Below, one piece after another: positions 7,531 to 16,433 of a stretch of 33,896 nucleotides of DNA. Where the stretch lies: the NCBI GenBank assembly GCA_945873195.1, contig CAMCDA010000026.1, forward strand, positions 1 through 33,896. Reading direction: 5' to 3'. Source of the DNA: Asaia bogorensis. GTDB taxonomy: Bacteria > Pseudomonadota > Alphaproteobacteria > Acetobacterales > Acetobacteraceae. Positions within the stretch are counted from its first letter, which is position 1, and each line of letters opens with the position of its first letter. Position numbers and translations under genes: made by a program. The notes beneath the pieces are model-generated. The model was not told the origin of the DNA and searched no databases. It worked only from the letters and a program-made list of their open reading frames with translations.

Positions 7531-9681
7531 TCAATGCCCCCCGGAAGCCCCGATCGGAATGATCAGAGCATCCACCGCCGTGATCCGATCCCCCGCACAG
7601 ATCAGCGGGTTCACGTCCAGTTCCGCCACGCTGTCGCGGTGATCGGCCGCGAAGCGCGACACGTCGCTGATCACCTGCGCCAACTTGTCCATGTCCACCG
7701 CCGCCATGCCGCGGAAGCCTTGCAGCAGCTTCACGCCCTTCAGGCTGTTCAGCATGTCCATGGCCTCGGTCGCCGTCACCGGGGCCGGGGCCAGGGCCGA
7801 GTCCTTCAGCACCTCCACTAACACGCCGCCGAGACCCACCACGATCATCGGGCCGAACAGCGGATCATTGGTGGCGCCGATCACGATCTCCACCCCCTGC
7901 GGCACCATCGGCTGCACCAGCACGCCGTTGATATGTGGTGGCGGAGACACCTTGTGCGCGTTCGCCATCACAGCCTCATACCCCGCGCGCACTTCCTCGG
8001 GTGTCTTCAGGTTCAGGCGGATCACGCCTGCCTCGGTCTTGTGCGGGAGGTCCGGGGATTCGACCTTCAGCACCGCCGGCAGCCCGTGCCGCACCGCGGC
8101 CGCGACAGCCTCATCCGCCGACTGCGCCAGCGTCTCGCCCACGACGGGGACGTTGTAGAGGGTCAGGACGTCCTTCGCCTCACGCTCGGTCAGCGTCCGC
8201 CCGCCGGAGGCCTTGATCAGGGCGCGTGCCTTGGCCACGACATCGGAAGGCGTCGGCGTCACCACCTGCGCGCCACGCGCCCGCTTGTCCTCACGCCAAT
8301 GCCACGCCGCCAGCGCCGAGAAACACGCCGGCATCGAGCGGAACAGCGCCACCCGTTCAGCCTGATTCGCATCGACCACGCCCGGCCCGTCCTGCCATTC
8401 CGTCTGCCAGACGACAGCCGACATCTTGCCGTGCTGCTTGGCCAGTTCGTTGTAGACCAGCGGCCGCTTGGCGGATGCCTCCGACCCATAGGTCATGGGA
8501 GACACCAGAATCCCATACTGGGGATCGCCGAGCAGCGCGCCCGCGCAAGCGCCCAGGGATTCCGGATTACTGAGGACCGCCGCGGTCACGTCGCAAGGGT
8601 TCCGGGAGGAGCCGAACTCAGGAATGTGCTGCTCCAGGATTTCCCGCACGTCATCCGCCGGCTGCGGCATCGGCACGCCGACTTCCTCGGCCCGGTCGGC
8701 GCACATGATCGCCGCGCCACCGGAAGCCGCGACCACCGCCACGCCGCGCGCCTTGGGGGCGGGGGCCTTGGCGAAGAACGCCGCTGTTTCCATCAGCGCC
8801 TCATAGTCATCGACCACCACGGCGCCGGCGCGCTTGAACATCGCCTTGTAGGACGCATGCGAACCCGCCAGCGAACCGGTATGCGACATCGCCGCCTGCG
8901 CGCCCTGTTCGCCTGATGCCATCTTGAAGATCACGACCGGCTTGTCGGCCTTCCACGCGTTCTGAGCCGCCAGCAGCAGGCGCTCCGGGGTCGAACTGCC
9001 CTCGAACACGCAGGCGATCGCGCTGCAGGACGGGTCGTCGACCAAATAGTTCATGTAGTCGGCCATATCGACGTCGCAGGAGTTGCCCGACGTCATCACA
9101 TGACTGACCGACAGCCCGCGCACCACGCCCTGCGCCAGCGCCATGCCCAGCGCGCCCGACTGGCTGATCACGCCGATCGCCTGCGCGGTCGGCTGCGGGA
9201 TCGGGGTGATGTCCATGAAGGTGATGCGGCTATCAAGCCGAGCATTCACCACGCCGATGCAGTTCGGCCCGACGATCCGTACGCCCGATTCCCGCGCGAT
9301 CGCGGCCAGGCGCTGCTGCTGCGCGATCCGGTCTTCCTTTCCGGTCTCGGAATAACCCGAGGCGAAGATGATGATGCCGCCCACGCCGGCCTTGACGCAG
9401 TCGAGGACGATTTCCTCCACCGCTTCCCGCGCCGCGGTCACCACGGCGCAGTCCACGGCCTCCGGCAGGTCGCGAACGTTGGGATAGCATTTCAGGTCGC
9501 CAATCTTTTCGTAGCGCGCGTTGACCGGATAAAACCGCCCGCTGTAGTGCCGCAGATTGTGCAGCACGCGCTCTCCGAACGATCCGGCGCGGGTGGATGC
9601 GCCGATCACCGCGATCGATGCCGGGTCGAGAAGGCGCGTAAGTTCCTGGCGGCTGTAGACCGTCGTACGCTTGGTTTCCAT
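7531..9681 (-). CDS. Acyl-CoA ligase, NDP-forming (acetate--CoA ligase family)
   Basis: This 716-residue fusion carries alpha and beta parts of an ADP-forming acyl-CoA synthetase. It interconverts a carboxylic acid, CoA and ATP with acyl-CoA, ADP and phosphate in the cytoplasm. Order: CoA-binding domain (about 15-140, with ASIAVIGAST), two succinyl-CoA-ligase-like domains (about 165-450), and an ATP-grasp domain (about 490-716, with PAVLKVESPDLPHKTEAGV). H267 in SHTGSLAGS fits the phosphorylated histidine of the family. I start at METKRTTVYS (ATG 9679-9681), where the CoA-binding domain begins at its normal distance; the frame upstream to 10011 overlaps the divergent SDR and is a shadow. The acid used is unknown. 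Confidence 0.9.
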   Translation of the reverse strand: METKRTTVYSRQELTRLLDPASIAVIGASTRAGSFGERVLHNLRHYSGRFYPVNARYEKIGDLKCYPNVRDLPEAVDCAVVTAAREAVEEIVLDCVKAGVGGIIIFASGYSETGKEDRIAQQQRLAAIARESGVRIVGPNCIGVVNARLDSRITFMDITPIPQPTAQAIGVISQSGALGMALAQGVVRGLSVSHVMTSGNSCDVDMADYMNYLVDDPSCSAIACVFEGSSTPERLLLAAQNAWKADKPVVIFKMASGEQGAQAAMSHTGSLAGSHASYKAMFKRAGAVVVDDYEALMETAAFFAKAPAPKARGVAVVAASGGAAIMCADRAEEVGVPMPQPADDVREILEQHIPEFGSSRNPCDVTAAVLSNPESLGACAGALLGDPQYGILVSPMTYGSEASAKRPLVYNELAKQHGKMSAVVWQTEWQDGPGVVDANQAERVALFRSMPACFSALAAWHWREDKRARGAQVVTPTPSDVVAKARALIKASGGRTLTEREAKDVLTLYNVPVVGETLAQSADEAVAAAVRHGLPAVLKVESPDLPHKTEAGVIRLNLKTPEEVRAGYEAVMANAHKVSPPPHINGVLVQPMVPQGVEIVIGATNDPLFGPMIVVGLGGVLVEVLKDSALAPAPVTATEAMDMLNSLKGVKLLQGFRGMAAVDMDKLAQVISDVSRFAADHRDSVAELDVNPLICAGDRITAVDALIIPIGASGGH

Positions 9682-9697
9682 CGTCGTGCTGACCTGA

Positions 9698-9725
9698 TTG
9701 ACGTTTCCTCGGCCTGTACCATACT
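9698..9725 (+). promoter_or_regulatory. Candidate sigma70 promoter for the SDR at 9763
   Basis: TTGACG at 9698-9703 and CATACT at 9720-9725 are separated by 16 bases in the 81-base gap between two divergent genes. The distance to the downstream ATG at 9763 leaves a leader of about 30 bases, with a ribosome site GAGGAAA at 9751-9757. Four of six bases match the -10 consensus and five of six the -35. Confidence 0.42.
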
Positions 9726-9762
9726 CACCGGTAAGCATTCCGCCAAGCACGAGGAAACGCAC

Positions 9763-10548
9763 ATGCCAACGCTGTTTGATATGACCGGCAAGGTCGCCAT
9801 CGTCACCGGGGCTACCAAGGGCATCGGCCTCGCCATCGCCACCCGCATGGCGGAGCACGGGGCGACGGTGGTTGTTTCCAGCCGCAAGCAGGACGCGTGC
9901 GACGCGGTGGCGCAGGGCATTCGCGACAGGGGCTGGAAGGCCATCGCCGTCGCCTGCCACATCGCCAACAAGGACCAGTTGAAGAACTTGGTGGACCAGA
10001 CCGTGGCGCAATGCGGTGGCATCGATGCAGTCGTCGCCAATGCCGCGGTGAACCCCTATCTCGGCCCGATGACCGGCGCCTCGGATGAAGTGTTCGAGCG
10101 GATCATGGGCACCAATGTCCGCTCCAACTTCTGGCTGGCGAACATGACCTGCCCGCTTATGGCCGAACGCGGCGGCGGGTCCTTCACCATCATCTCCTCG
10201 ATCGGCGGTCTGCGCGGGTCGGCCACCCTCGGCCTGTATGGCGTCTCCAAGGCGGCGGACCTGGCACTCGCGCGCAACATCGCGGTGGAGTGGGGCCCGA
10301 AAAACGTCCGCGGCAACGGCATCGCACCCGGCCTGGTGCGCACTGACTTCGCCCGCGCGCTGTGGGAGGACCCGGTCCGCTATCGCAAGACTACCCGGGA
10401 CAACCCGATGCTGCGCATCGGCGAACCGGATGAGATCGCGGGCTGCGCGGTGTTCCTGGCCTCCAAGGCCGGCAGCTATGTGAACGGGCAGGCGATCTCG
10501 ATCGACGGCGGCACGTCCACCGGCACGCTCATTCCCAAGGATGACTGA
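9763..10548 (+). CDS. SDR family oxidoreductase
   Basis: This is a classical short-chain dehydrogenase/reductase of 261 residues. The cofactor motif TGATKGIG lies at about 15-22. NANA stands in place of the usual NNAG (VVANAAVNP), and the catalytic Ser and YxxxK are seen as IISSIGG and YGVSK. The C-terminus GQAISIDGGTSTG is typical. An arginine-rich segment after the second strand (VSSRKQD) favours NADP. The ATG at 9763 has GAGGAAA upstream. The gene is divergent from the acyl-CoA ligase and converges on the broken Hint gene, sharing a hairpin that contains both stop codons. The substrate is unknown; a role in the same acyl-CoA or acid pathway as its divergent partner is only a guess. Confidence 0.9.
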   Translation: MPTLFDMTGKVAIVTGATKGIGLAIATRMAEHGATVVVSSRKQDACDAVAQGIRDRGWKAIAVACHIANKDQLKNLVDQTVAQCGGIDAVVANAAVNPYLGPMTGASDEVFERIMGTNVRSNFWLANMTCPLMAERGGGSFTIISSIGGLRGSATLGLYGVSKAADLALARNIAVEWGPKNVRGNGIAPGLVRTDFARALWEDPVRYRKTTRDNPMLRIGEPDEIAGCAVFLASKAGSYVNGQAISIDGGTSTGTLIPKDD

Positions 10549-10567
10549 TCCGCGCGGGGCGGATCAG
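10545..10567. terminator. Bidirectional hairpin between convergent genes
   Basis: CTGATCCGC at 10545-10553 pairs perfectly with GCGGATCAG at 10559-10567 around a five-base loop. The two arms hold the stop codons of the SDR (10546-10548) and of the Hint gene (10564-10566) in mirror positions. There is no clear T-run on either side, so intrinsic termination is possible but not certain. Confidence 0.5.
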
Positions 10568-12230
10568 GCCGCGCGCCTGGTCCGCTCCAGAATCGGTGTC
10601 CCAGGACGCAGCGGATAGGCCAACCGACCGCTGCATTCGAGCCGCAGCACCGCCGGCGCGCCGAACACCGGCAGCGGTAGAACTGCGTCGCCCTTGGTCC
10701 AGCGGCGCATGGCCGTTCCGTCCCGCTCGACATCCCACCAGCCATCCCGCAGGTCAGGGTGATCCAGCGGCAGGTCCAGGCTTTCCGCGCCGACGTATGC
10801 GGTGATCCGGGACAGCCGCACACCCAACAGCCGCTGGTCGTCCAACCAGGGTTCGGCATCCGTGGGACGCGCCGACCGGGATACCAGCCGCAGGGAGCGG
10901 GTGGCGGGCGGAACGACAAAGACAATCGTGTCGCCGTCCACGGTGGTCGGCGCGATCAGCCGGCCATCGGCGGACAGCATCAGCGCGGGATCGCTGGTCA
11001 TGCCGACGGCCTCGGGCGCGCCGCCGCGATGGGCCACCCGTTCCCAGATCGCGCGGACCTGATCCGTGTCCTCGGCGAAGGGCGCGCAGGACCCTGCTAC
11101 CCGCGCGGCCTGGGCCGAGGGTTCCGCCATCACCGGATGCAACATCACCGGCGCCGGTGCATTGGCGAAGAAGCCGCGATTGCCGGTATCCAGATAGCTC
11201 TCCGTGGTCAGGCCCCCACTGAACAGGATCGCGTGCTGGTCCAATTCGACATGGAAATAGGTCACCGACCGGTCGGCCGGTTCGCGCGTGATCGTCGCGT
11301 GGTTCACGAGGCGTCGGGCCGGGACCAGCACCCCGTCGATGAACAGGGCATGATCGGGGGAGACGAGCAGGTCGCGATGCGGTTGGTTCGGCGCGATGGC
11401 GTTCCGGTGGATCCGGATCGGGGCGACCATGTCCGCTCGCCCATGGGTTGTGAGGTCGATCCGCCGCTGGCCGATCCAGGCAACCGGCCGATCCAGGCAA
11501 CCGGCCGTTCCACCCCGCCCAGGGTAATAACCCGGTCTCCAGGCACCAGGCACTCGACGGCGATCTCTCCGTCGGGTGTCAGGATGCGGGTGCCGGACAC
11601 AAAGCAGACCGAGAAGGCGGTGGTGGAAAACGGGAGGTCGGGCGTGATGGCATCGCCGGTCTGGTCGCCGGTCGCGTCCTGTGTGGTCCAGTTGGCGGGG
11701 TTGTTGATGATCGGCAGATAGTCGGCGAAGGTCGCCTGGTCGCCACGGCCGCCGGTGAAGGCCCCGATATCCACGCCGTTGTTGTCGTTTAGGGAAAGAG
11801 CCGTCTGCCCCGCGACCAGGCCGGTATTGGTCAGCACGCCGCCATTGGCCGTGGAATCGAAGTTCTTGCTGGCGATCGCCGCCAGGAAGGTCGTGGGCAC
11901 GGTCGGCGTGCCGATATAGGCGTAGACCGTATCGAATGTCGCCGACAGGCCACGCCCGGTCGAATTAGAGAAGGCAACCGAACCGACATCCGCCGTCAGC
12001 GTTCCGGTGTCGAAATTGTCGATCCGTACGATGGTACCCGCCGCGACGGTTGTGGTCGCGGTCCAGGTCCATGAGGTTTCCGTATTGGTGAAACCGACGC
12101 CGTCCCATGTCTGATCGGCGAAATGGATTTCCGTGCCGGCGGTGATCTCCTCCAGCACCACAAACGCTATGTTATCGAGGTTGTCCGAGTTGTAGCCGGT
12201 GAAAGCGATCGATCCTGCGGCCAGCGCCAT
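10564..12230 (-). pseudogene. Hint-domain protein broken by a 17-bp tandem duplication
   Basis: Two frames together encode one protein. The first, from about MALAAGSIAF (ATG 12228-12230), has an N-terminal beta-rich domain (IAFTGYNSDNLDNIAFV, FADQTWDG) seen in secreted or surface proteins with Hint_2 domains. The Hint domain then starts at CFVSGTRILTPDGEI and runs to ERPVAWIG. The second frame continues it (QRRIDLTTHGRAD, PIRIHRNAIAP, DLLVSPDHALFIDG). The junction holds gccgatccaggcaaccg twice (11470-11486 and 11487-11503). Deleting one copy restores an unbroken 549-residue reading, so the break is one event. The alternative start at 12311 lies inside a palindrome and is less likely. The family role is unclear; no signal peptide is obvious. 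The gap could be reversible by slippage. Confidence 0.8.
11469..11507. repeat. 17-bp tandem duplication inside the Hint domain
   Basis: The unit gccgatccaggcaaccg occurs at 11470-11486 and 11487-11503, and the next four bases start a third copy. The period is not a multiple of three, so it shifts the frame. It lies exactly where the two parts of the Hint domain must join. Confidence 0.9.
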
Positions 12231-12287
12231 GATGGGAGATCCCGTGTTTTTCGAACGGCCGCCAGCATAGGTGACGGGCACTGGGAT

Positions 12288-12322
12288 CGCAATTGTTGCG
12301 TCATATTTCATGGAAATATTAC
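12288..12322 (+). promoter_or_regulatory. Candidate promoter with two palindromic operators
   Basis: In an unusually A+T-rich gap, CGCAA-TTG-TTGCG (12288-12300) and ATATTTC-ATG-GAAATAT (12303-12319) are perfect dyads, each with a three-base centre. They overlap a possible plus-strand promoter: TTGTTG at 12293-12298, an 18-base spacer, and TATTAC at 12317-12322. This would drive the aminotransferase cluster, with a leader of about 140 bases. The dyad could instead act on the divergent Hint gene. The promoter match is weak; the palindromes are exact. Confidence 0.35.
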
Positions 12323-12472
12323 AAAAAATTCTTCATTCCCCTTCGGTCCGCGAACGGGCGTCATGCAGCGATGTAATTCTATCAAATGGGACGCCGCGAA
12401 CGCCGGCGCCGGGACAGACGCCGTCCACGGCATGGTGTAGCCTCCCGCGGGGCCGGGTGGGGGAGAGGACTC

Positions 12473-13579
12473 GTGGGGGATAAGACATTGTTCGACAGGG
12501 CGGATTTCCATCTTCCGCCGGATATCGCCCATGTCTGCGCGGGCGGTGAGACCGCCGTCCTGCGCCGGCACGAAGCCGCCCTGACCCGTTACCTGCTCGA
12601 CAAGAGCGCCGGCATGCCCGGGCGTACGGCGCAGGAAGCCCAGGTCGAGCGTGCCCGCGCCGGCCTCGCCCGCCTGTTCCATGTCGATCCCGGCGATATC
12701 GGCCTGGTATCCAACGTGGCCGAGGGCGTCTCGATCGTCGCCGAAAGCATCGACTGGCGTCAGGGCGACAACATCGTCATCGACCAGAACGAGTATCCTT
12801 CCGTTGTCGGTCCCATCGCGCAGCGCGGCATCGCGTTGCGCATGGCCACCGGCACCGATCCGGATCGTTACGCGTCCCTGGTCAACGGCCGCACGCGGAT
12901 GATCGGCGTCAGCTGCGTGTCCTATCTGACCGGAGAACGGCACGATCTGGAGCGCCTGCGCGCGCTCGCGGATTCCGTCGGCGCACTGCTGGTCGTGGAC
13001 TACACCCAGGCCGCCGGGTATTTGCCGATCCACGCCTCCATCGCCGATTTCGCCTTCTCCGCCTGCTACAAATGGGTGCTCGGCGTCACCGGCGTGGCCG
13101 ACGCGTTCTGGAACCGCAGCCGCCAGCCCGATTGGGCGCCGGCCAGCGCCGGGTGGTATTCGATGGCCCCTGGCACCCGCGGTTACGATCCGCCGCCCGC
13201 CTTGCGCGCCGATGCGATGCGCTTCACCCGCGGCAATCCCGCGCATGGCCCCGTGTATGTGCTGGCCGAGGCTTTGGATTATCTCTCCGCCTTCGACATG
13301 AACGCCGTGACCGGGCATGTGCAGGGCCTGACCACCAGCCTGATGGATCGGCTCGCGGCCTTGCGGATCCCCGTCATGACACCGCTCGATACGGCGCGTC
13401 ATGGCGCCAGCGTCTGCGTCACGTCGCCGCACGCGCAGGGCATGGTCGATGCGCTGGCCGAACACGGAGTCCTCGCCTGGAATGGCCATGGGCGCATCCG
13501 GTTCAGCTTCCACGGCTACAACAACGAATCCGACGTCGAGCGGATCACCCGGGCGATGCAGACCGTCTGGCGGACATAG
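12473..13579 (+). CDS. Class V aminotransferase (PLP-dependent)
   Basis: This 368-residue protein has the class V aminotransferase fold, shared by isopenicillin N epimerase, kynureninase and cysteine desulfurases. K200 in FSACYKWVLG is the expected Schiff-base lysine, and D176 with Q179 (VVDYTQA) the pyridine contacts. SNVAEGVSIVAE near residue 80 fits the phosphate loop. I use GTG at 12473-12475 because GGAGAGGA lies just upstream and the first residues (VGDKTLFDRADFHL) resemble family starts; the open frame from 12386 encodes only arginine-rich noise. A nine-base gap precedes the enoyl-CoA hydratase, so both are probably co-transcribed. The exact reaction cannot be read; no Cys loop typical of a cysteine desulfurase is evident to me. 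Confidence 0.85.
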   Translation: MGDKTLFDRADFHLPPDIAHVCAGGETAVLRRHEAALTRYLLDKSAGMPGRTAQEAQVERARAGLARLFHVDPGDIGLVSNVAEGVSIVAESIDWRQGDNIVIDQNEYPSVVGPIAQRGIALRMATGTDPDRYASLVNGRTRMIGVSCVSYLTGERHDLERLRALADSVGALLVVDYTQAAGYLPIHASIADFAFSACYKWVLGVTGVADAFWNRSRQPDWAPASAGWYSMAPGTRGYDPPPALRADAMRFTRGNPAHGPVYVLAEALDYLSAFDMNAVTGHVQGLTTSLMDRLAALRIPVMTPLDTARHGASVCVTSPHAQGMVDALAEHGVLAWNGHGRIRFSFHGYNNESDVERITRAMQTVWRT

Positions 13580-13588
13580 GAACGGCCG

Positions 13589-14452
13589 ATGCAATACGAA
13601 CATATTCTTTACCAGGTCACGGACAATATCCTGACCATCACGCTCAACCGGCCGGAGCGTCTGAACGCCGTCACCGACCGCACGATTTCGGAACTGCTCG
13701 ACGCCCTCGATCGCGCGGATCGCGACGATGATGTCCGCGTCATTGTCTTCACCGGCGCGGGCCGCGGCTATTGCGCCGGCGCCGACCTGTCCGAACGGGC
13801 CGAGACCATGGCCTCCGGCGCTGCCCCGGCCGAGGACCCGGGCATCGACGGCCACCGCGACGGCGGCGGGCTGGTGACATTGCGGCTGTTCGATTGCCTC
13901 AAACCCACGATCGCCGCCTGCAACGGGGCCGCGGTGGGCTTCGGCGTCACGATGCAATTGGCGATGGACATGCGGCTGGCGTCGGAAACCGCCCGCTACG
14001 GCTTTGTCTTCACCCGCCGCGCGATCGTGATGGAGGCTGCGTCGAGCTGGTTCCTGCCGCGCCTGGTCGGGCCGCAGCAGGCGATGGAATGGGTCATGAC
14101 CGGCCGAGTCTTCCCGGCCGAGGAAGCGCTGCGCGGCGGCCTTGTACGTTCTATCCACAAGCCGGAAGAGTTACTGCCCGCCGCCTATGCCCTGGCGCGG
14201 GAGATCGCGGAAAACACTTCCCCCATCTCCGTCGCGCTCAACCGCCAGTTGATGTGGAAGATGCTCGGCGCGGACCATCCGATGGAGGCGCATCGGTTGG
14301 ATTCAAAGGGGATCTACGCGCGCCGGCTGACGGAGGACGCGAAGGAGGGAGTATTTTCTTTCATGGAGAAGCGCAAGCCCAACTTCCCGATGAAGGTCAG
14401 CAGCGACATGCCGGCGTTCTTCCCATGGTGGAAGGACCGCCCGTTCCGATAG
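13589..14452 (+). CDS. Enoyl-CoA hydratase/isomerase family protein
   Basis: This crotonase-fold protein of 287 residues binds an acyl-CoA thioester. Oxyanion-hole segments are visible at CAGADLSE (62-69) and NGAAVGFG (112-119). E149 in AIVMEAASSW matches the second catalytic glutamate position of many family members; the first position is not clearly acidic (RLFDCLKP region), so an isomerase or other activity is possible. The C-terminal tail with FPWWKDRPF is typical of a bacterial subgroup fed by acyl-CoA ligases. It begins nine bases after the aminotransferase. A 361-base repeat-rich gap follows before the GMC gene. The substrate is unknown. Confidence 0.88.
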   Translation: MQYEHILYQVTDNILTITLNRPERLNAVTDRTISELLDALDRADRDDDVRVIVFTGAGRGYCAGADLSERAETMASGAAPAEDPGIDGHRDGGGLVTLRLFDCLKPTIAACNGAAVGFGVTMQLAMDMRLASETARYGFVFTRRAIVMEAASSWFLPRLVGPQQAMEWVMTGRVFPAEEALRGGLVRSIHKPEELLPAAYALAREIAENTSPISVALNRQLMWKMLGADHPMEAHRLDSKGIYARRLTEDAKEGVFSFMEKRKPNFPMKVSSDMPAFFPWWKDRPFR

Positions 14453-14813
14453 GGCCGGGGGGCGTTTCAGTTTCGTTTTGCTTCGGTTCCAGCTTCGGTT
14501 CCAGATCCGGTTCCGGCTTCCGTTTCGGTGTCCGTTCCGGCCCCAGTCCGTTACCAACCCGTCCTGGTCGGGCTCGACCCGACCATCGCCAAGCAGCACG
14601 ACGTGTGAAAAGCCCCCCGACCGCCCGGAGTCCTCGGCGATGGTCGGGTCGAGCCCGACCAGGACGGGAGGGGCCGTCCCGCGCCCAAGCGGCAACGACA
14701 ATGGCCCCCACGCGCCAGGACTGCCCCAACCTCCAGCCCCTACCACCCAGGTTGACAACAACCCCAACCCCGGCCGACTGAATCCCCCAGCAGAACCCCC
14801 GAGACGCAGCACC
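14453..14813. other. Gene-free, repeat-rich gap before the GMC gene
   Basis: No coding region is supported here. From about 14476 to 14550 runs a pyrimidine-rich stretch of degenerate short repeats built on TTCGGTTCC and TTCCGGTTCC. The inverted pair at 14558-14668 follows. The remaining 145 bases are C-rich, without a clear promoter or strong ribosome site for the GMC ATG at 14814. Confidence 0.6.
14558..14668. repeat. Perfect 33-bp inverted repeat, 45-base loop
   Basis: Bases 14558-14590 are the exact reverse complement of 14636-14668. Each arm also contains its own small palindrome around TCGGGCTCGACCCGA. The right arm and the following bases (to about 14692) match a single copy at 26954-27000 with scattered changes, so this is a dispersed family, here as a head-to-head pair. 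Confidence 0.85.
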
Positions 14814-16412
14814 ATGTCCGATCCCGTAGACGTTCTCATCATCGGCGCCGGCGCCTCCGGTGGCGCTGTCGCCTGGAGCCTCGCCGAAACGAAAATGCGC
14901 ATCGTCTGCCTGGAGCAGGGCGACTGGATGAAGCCGTCCGAATACCCCTCGGCCGGGCGCGACTGGGAAGCCCGCCAGATGGGCGATTTCAACCCAAGCC
15001 CCAACCGCCGCGGCCGCATCACCGATTACCCGATCAGCGAGGATGACTCGCCCATCAAGATCGCCAATTTCAACGGCGTGGGCGGTGGCACGGTGCTGTA
15101 TGCGGGGCATTTCCCGCGCTTCCATCCCTCCGACTTCCGGGTGCGTTCGCTGGATGGCGTGGCCGATGACTGGCCGATCACCTACCAGGACCTCGAACCC
15201 TATTACGCCGAGAACGACCGGATGATGGGCGTCTCGGGCCTGGCCGGGGACCCGGCCTATCCGCCGAAGCAGCCGATGATGCCGCCGCTGCCGCTGGGCA
15301 AGGGTGGCGCCAAGCTGGCCACCGGCCTGAACAAGCTGGGCTGGCACTGGTGGCCGTCCGACAGCGCCATTGCCACGGTGGATTACGAGGGGCGGGCGAA
15401 ATGCATCAACCTCGGCCATTGCACATCCGGCTGCGCGCAGGGCGCCAAGGCGAGCACCGACATCACCTATTGGCCCGCCGCGATCAGGGCCGGCGTGGAA
15501 CTGCGGACCCGCTGCCGGGTGCGGGAGATCACGACGGGCCCCGACGGCATGGCCACCGGCGTGGTCTACTACGATGAACACGGGGTCGAGCACTTCCAGG
15601 CCGCCCATGTCGTCATCGTCGCCTGCAACGGGATCGGCACGCCGCGCGTCCTGCTGAACTCGGTCTCCGGCCGCCATCCCAGGGGCATCGGCAATTCCAG
15701 CGGCCTGGTGGGCAAGAACCTGATGTTCCACCCCTATGCCCAGATCTACGGCTATTTCGACAGCCCGACCGACGGCTATCGCGGCCCCGGCGACTGTATC
15801 TGGAGCCAGGAGTTCTACGAAACCGACCTCGGCCGCGGCTTCGTGCGCGGCTATACGTTCGAGTTCACGCGCGGCCAGGGCGCCATCATGGCTGCGGTCA
15901 CCGGCATGGCGACCGGACGGCTGCCCTGGGGCGAGGACCACCACGACGCCTATCGCCGCCTGCACTCCCATCGCTCCGGCATGGTCGCGATCTGCGAGGA
16001 TCTGCCGGAGGAACACAACACCGTCACCCTCGACCCGCAGTTGCGGGATTCGAGCGGCATCCCAGCGCCCCGCATCACCTACACGCTGAGTGAGAACAGC
16101 CGGCGGATGCTGGAACACTCGGTCGCCCGCGGGACCGAGGTCCTCCGCGCCGCCGGCGCCTATGACGTCGGCTTCGAAAGCCCGCTCGGCCATGGCGGCT
16201 GGCATTTGATGGGCACCGCGCGGATGGGCTTCGACCCGGAGCGCTCGGTGGTCAACGAATGGGGCCGCAGCCACGACGTGAAGAACCTGTTCGTTGTGGA
16301 TGGCAGCGTTTTCGTGACCTCCGCCGGGGTGAACCCGACCTGCACGATCCAGGCGTTGGCGCTGTATGTTGCCGACAACATCAAGAAGCGCCTCGCCAAT
16401 CTGTTCGACTGA
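14814..16412 (+). CDS. GMC family oxidoreductase
   Basis: This 532-residue FAD enzyme of the glucose-methanol-choline family oxidises an alcohol or sugar. The FAD motif GAGASG is at 11-16 (VDVLIIGAGASGG). The conserved NFNGVGGGTVLYAGHFPR is the second FAD segment. The C-terminal domain has GGWHLMGTARMG near residue 462 and NPTCTIQALA near 505, which hold the catalytic His and Asn. CxxxC-like cysteines in KCINLGHCTSGC resemble the gluconate 2-dehydrogenase/GMC electron-transfer subgroup. A small partner-like gene follows 21 bases later, which supports a membrane-linked dehydrogenase rather than an oxygen-using oxidase. I start at MSDPVDVLII (ATG 14814); the frame upstream translates repeats. 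No cytochrome subunit is present nearby. Confidence 0.9.
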   Translation: MSDPVDVLIIGAGASGGAVAWSLAETKMRIVCLEQGDWMKPSEYPSAGRDWEARQMGDFNPSPNRRGRITDYPISEDDSPIKIANFNGVGGGTVLYAGHFPRFHPSDFRVRSLDGVADDWPITYQDLEPYYAENDRMMGVSGLAGDPAYPPKQPMMPPLPLGKGGAKLATGLNKLGWHWWPSDSAIATVDYEGRAKCINLGHCTSGCAQGAKASTDITYWPAAIRAGVELRTRCRVREITTGPDGMATGVVYYDEHGVEHFQAAHVVIVACNGIGTPRVLLNSVSGRHPRGIGNSSGLVGKNLMFHPYAQIYGYFDSPTDGYRGPGDCIWSQEFYETDLGRGFVRGYTFEFTRGQGAIMAAVTGMATGRLPWGEDHHDAYRRLHSHRSGMVAICEDLPEEHNTVTLDPQLRDSSGIPAPRITYTLSENSRRMLEHSVARGTEVLRAAGAYDVGFESPLGHGGWHLMGTARMGFDPERSVVNEWGRSHDVKNLFVVDGSVFVTSAGVNPTCTIQALALYVADNIKKRLANLFD

Positions 16413-16433
16413 GCCTCCGATGGGAACCACGCC

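Noticed and set aside
12308-14158. 616-residue minus-strand frame over the aminotransferase and hydratase genes
   Set aside because: It is antisense to two genes with clear active-site motifs and contains no recognisable domain.
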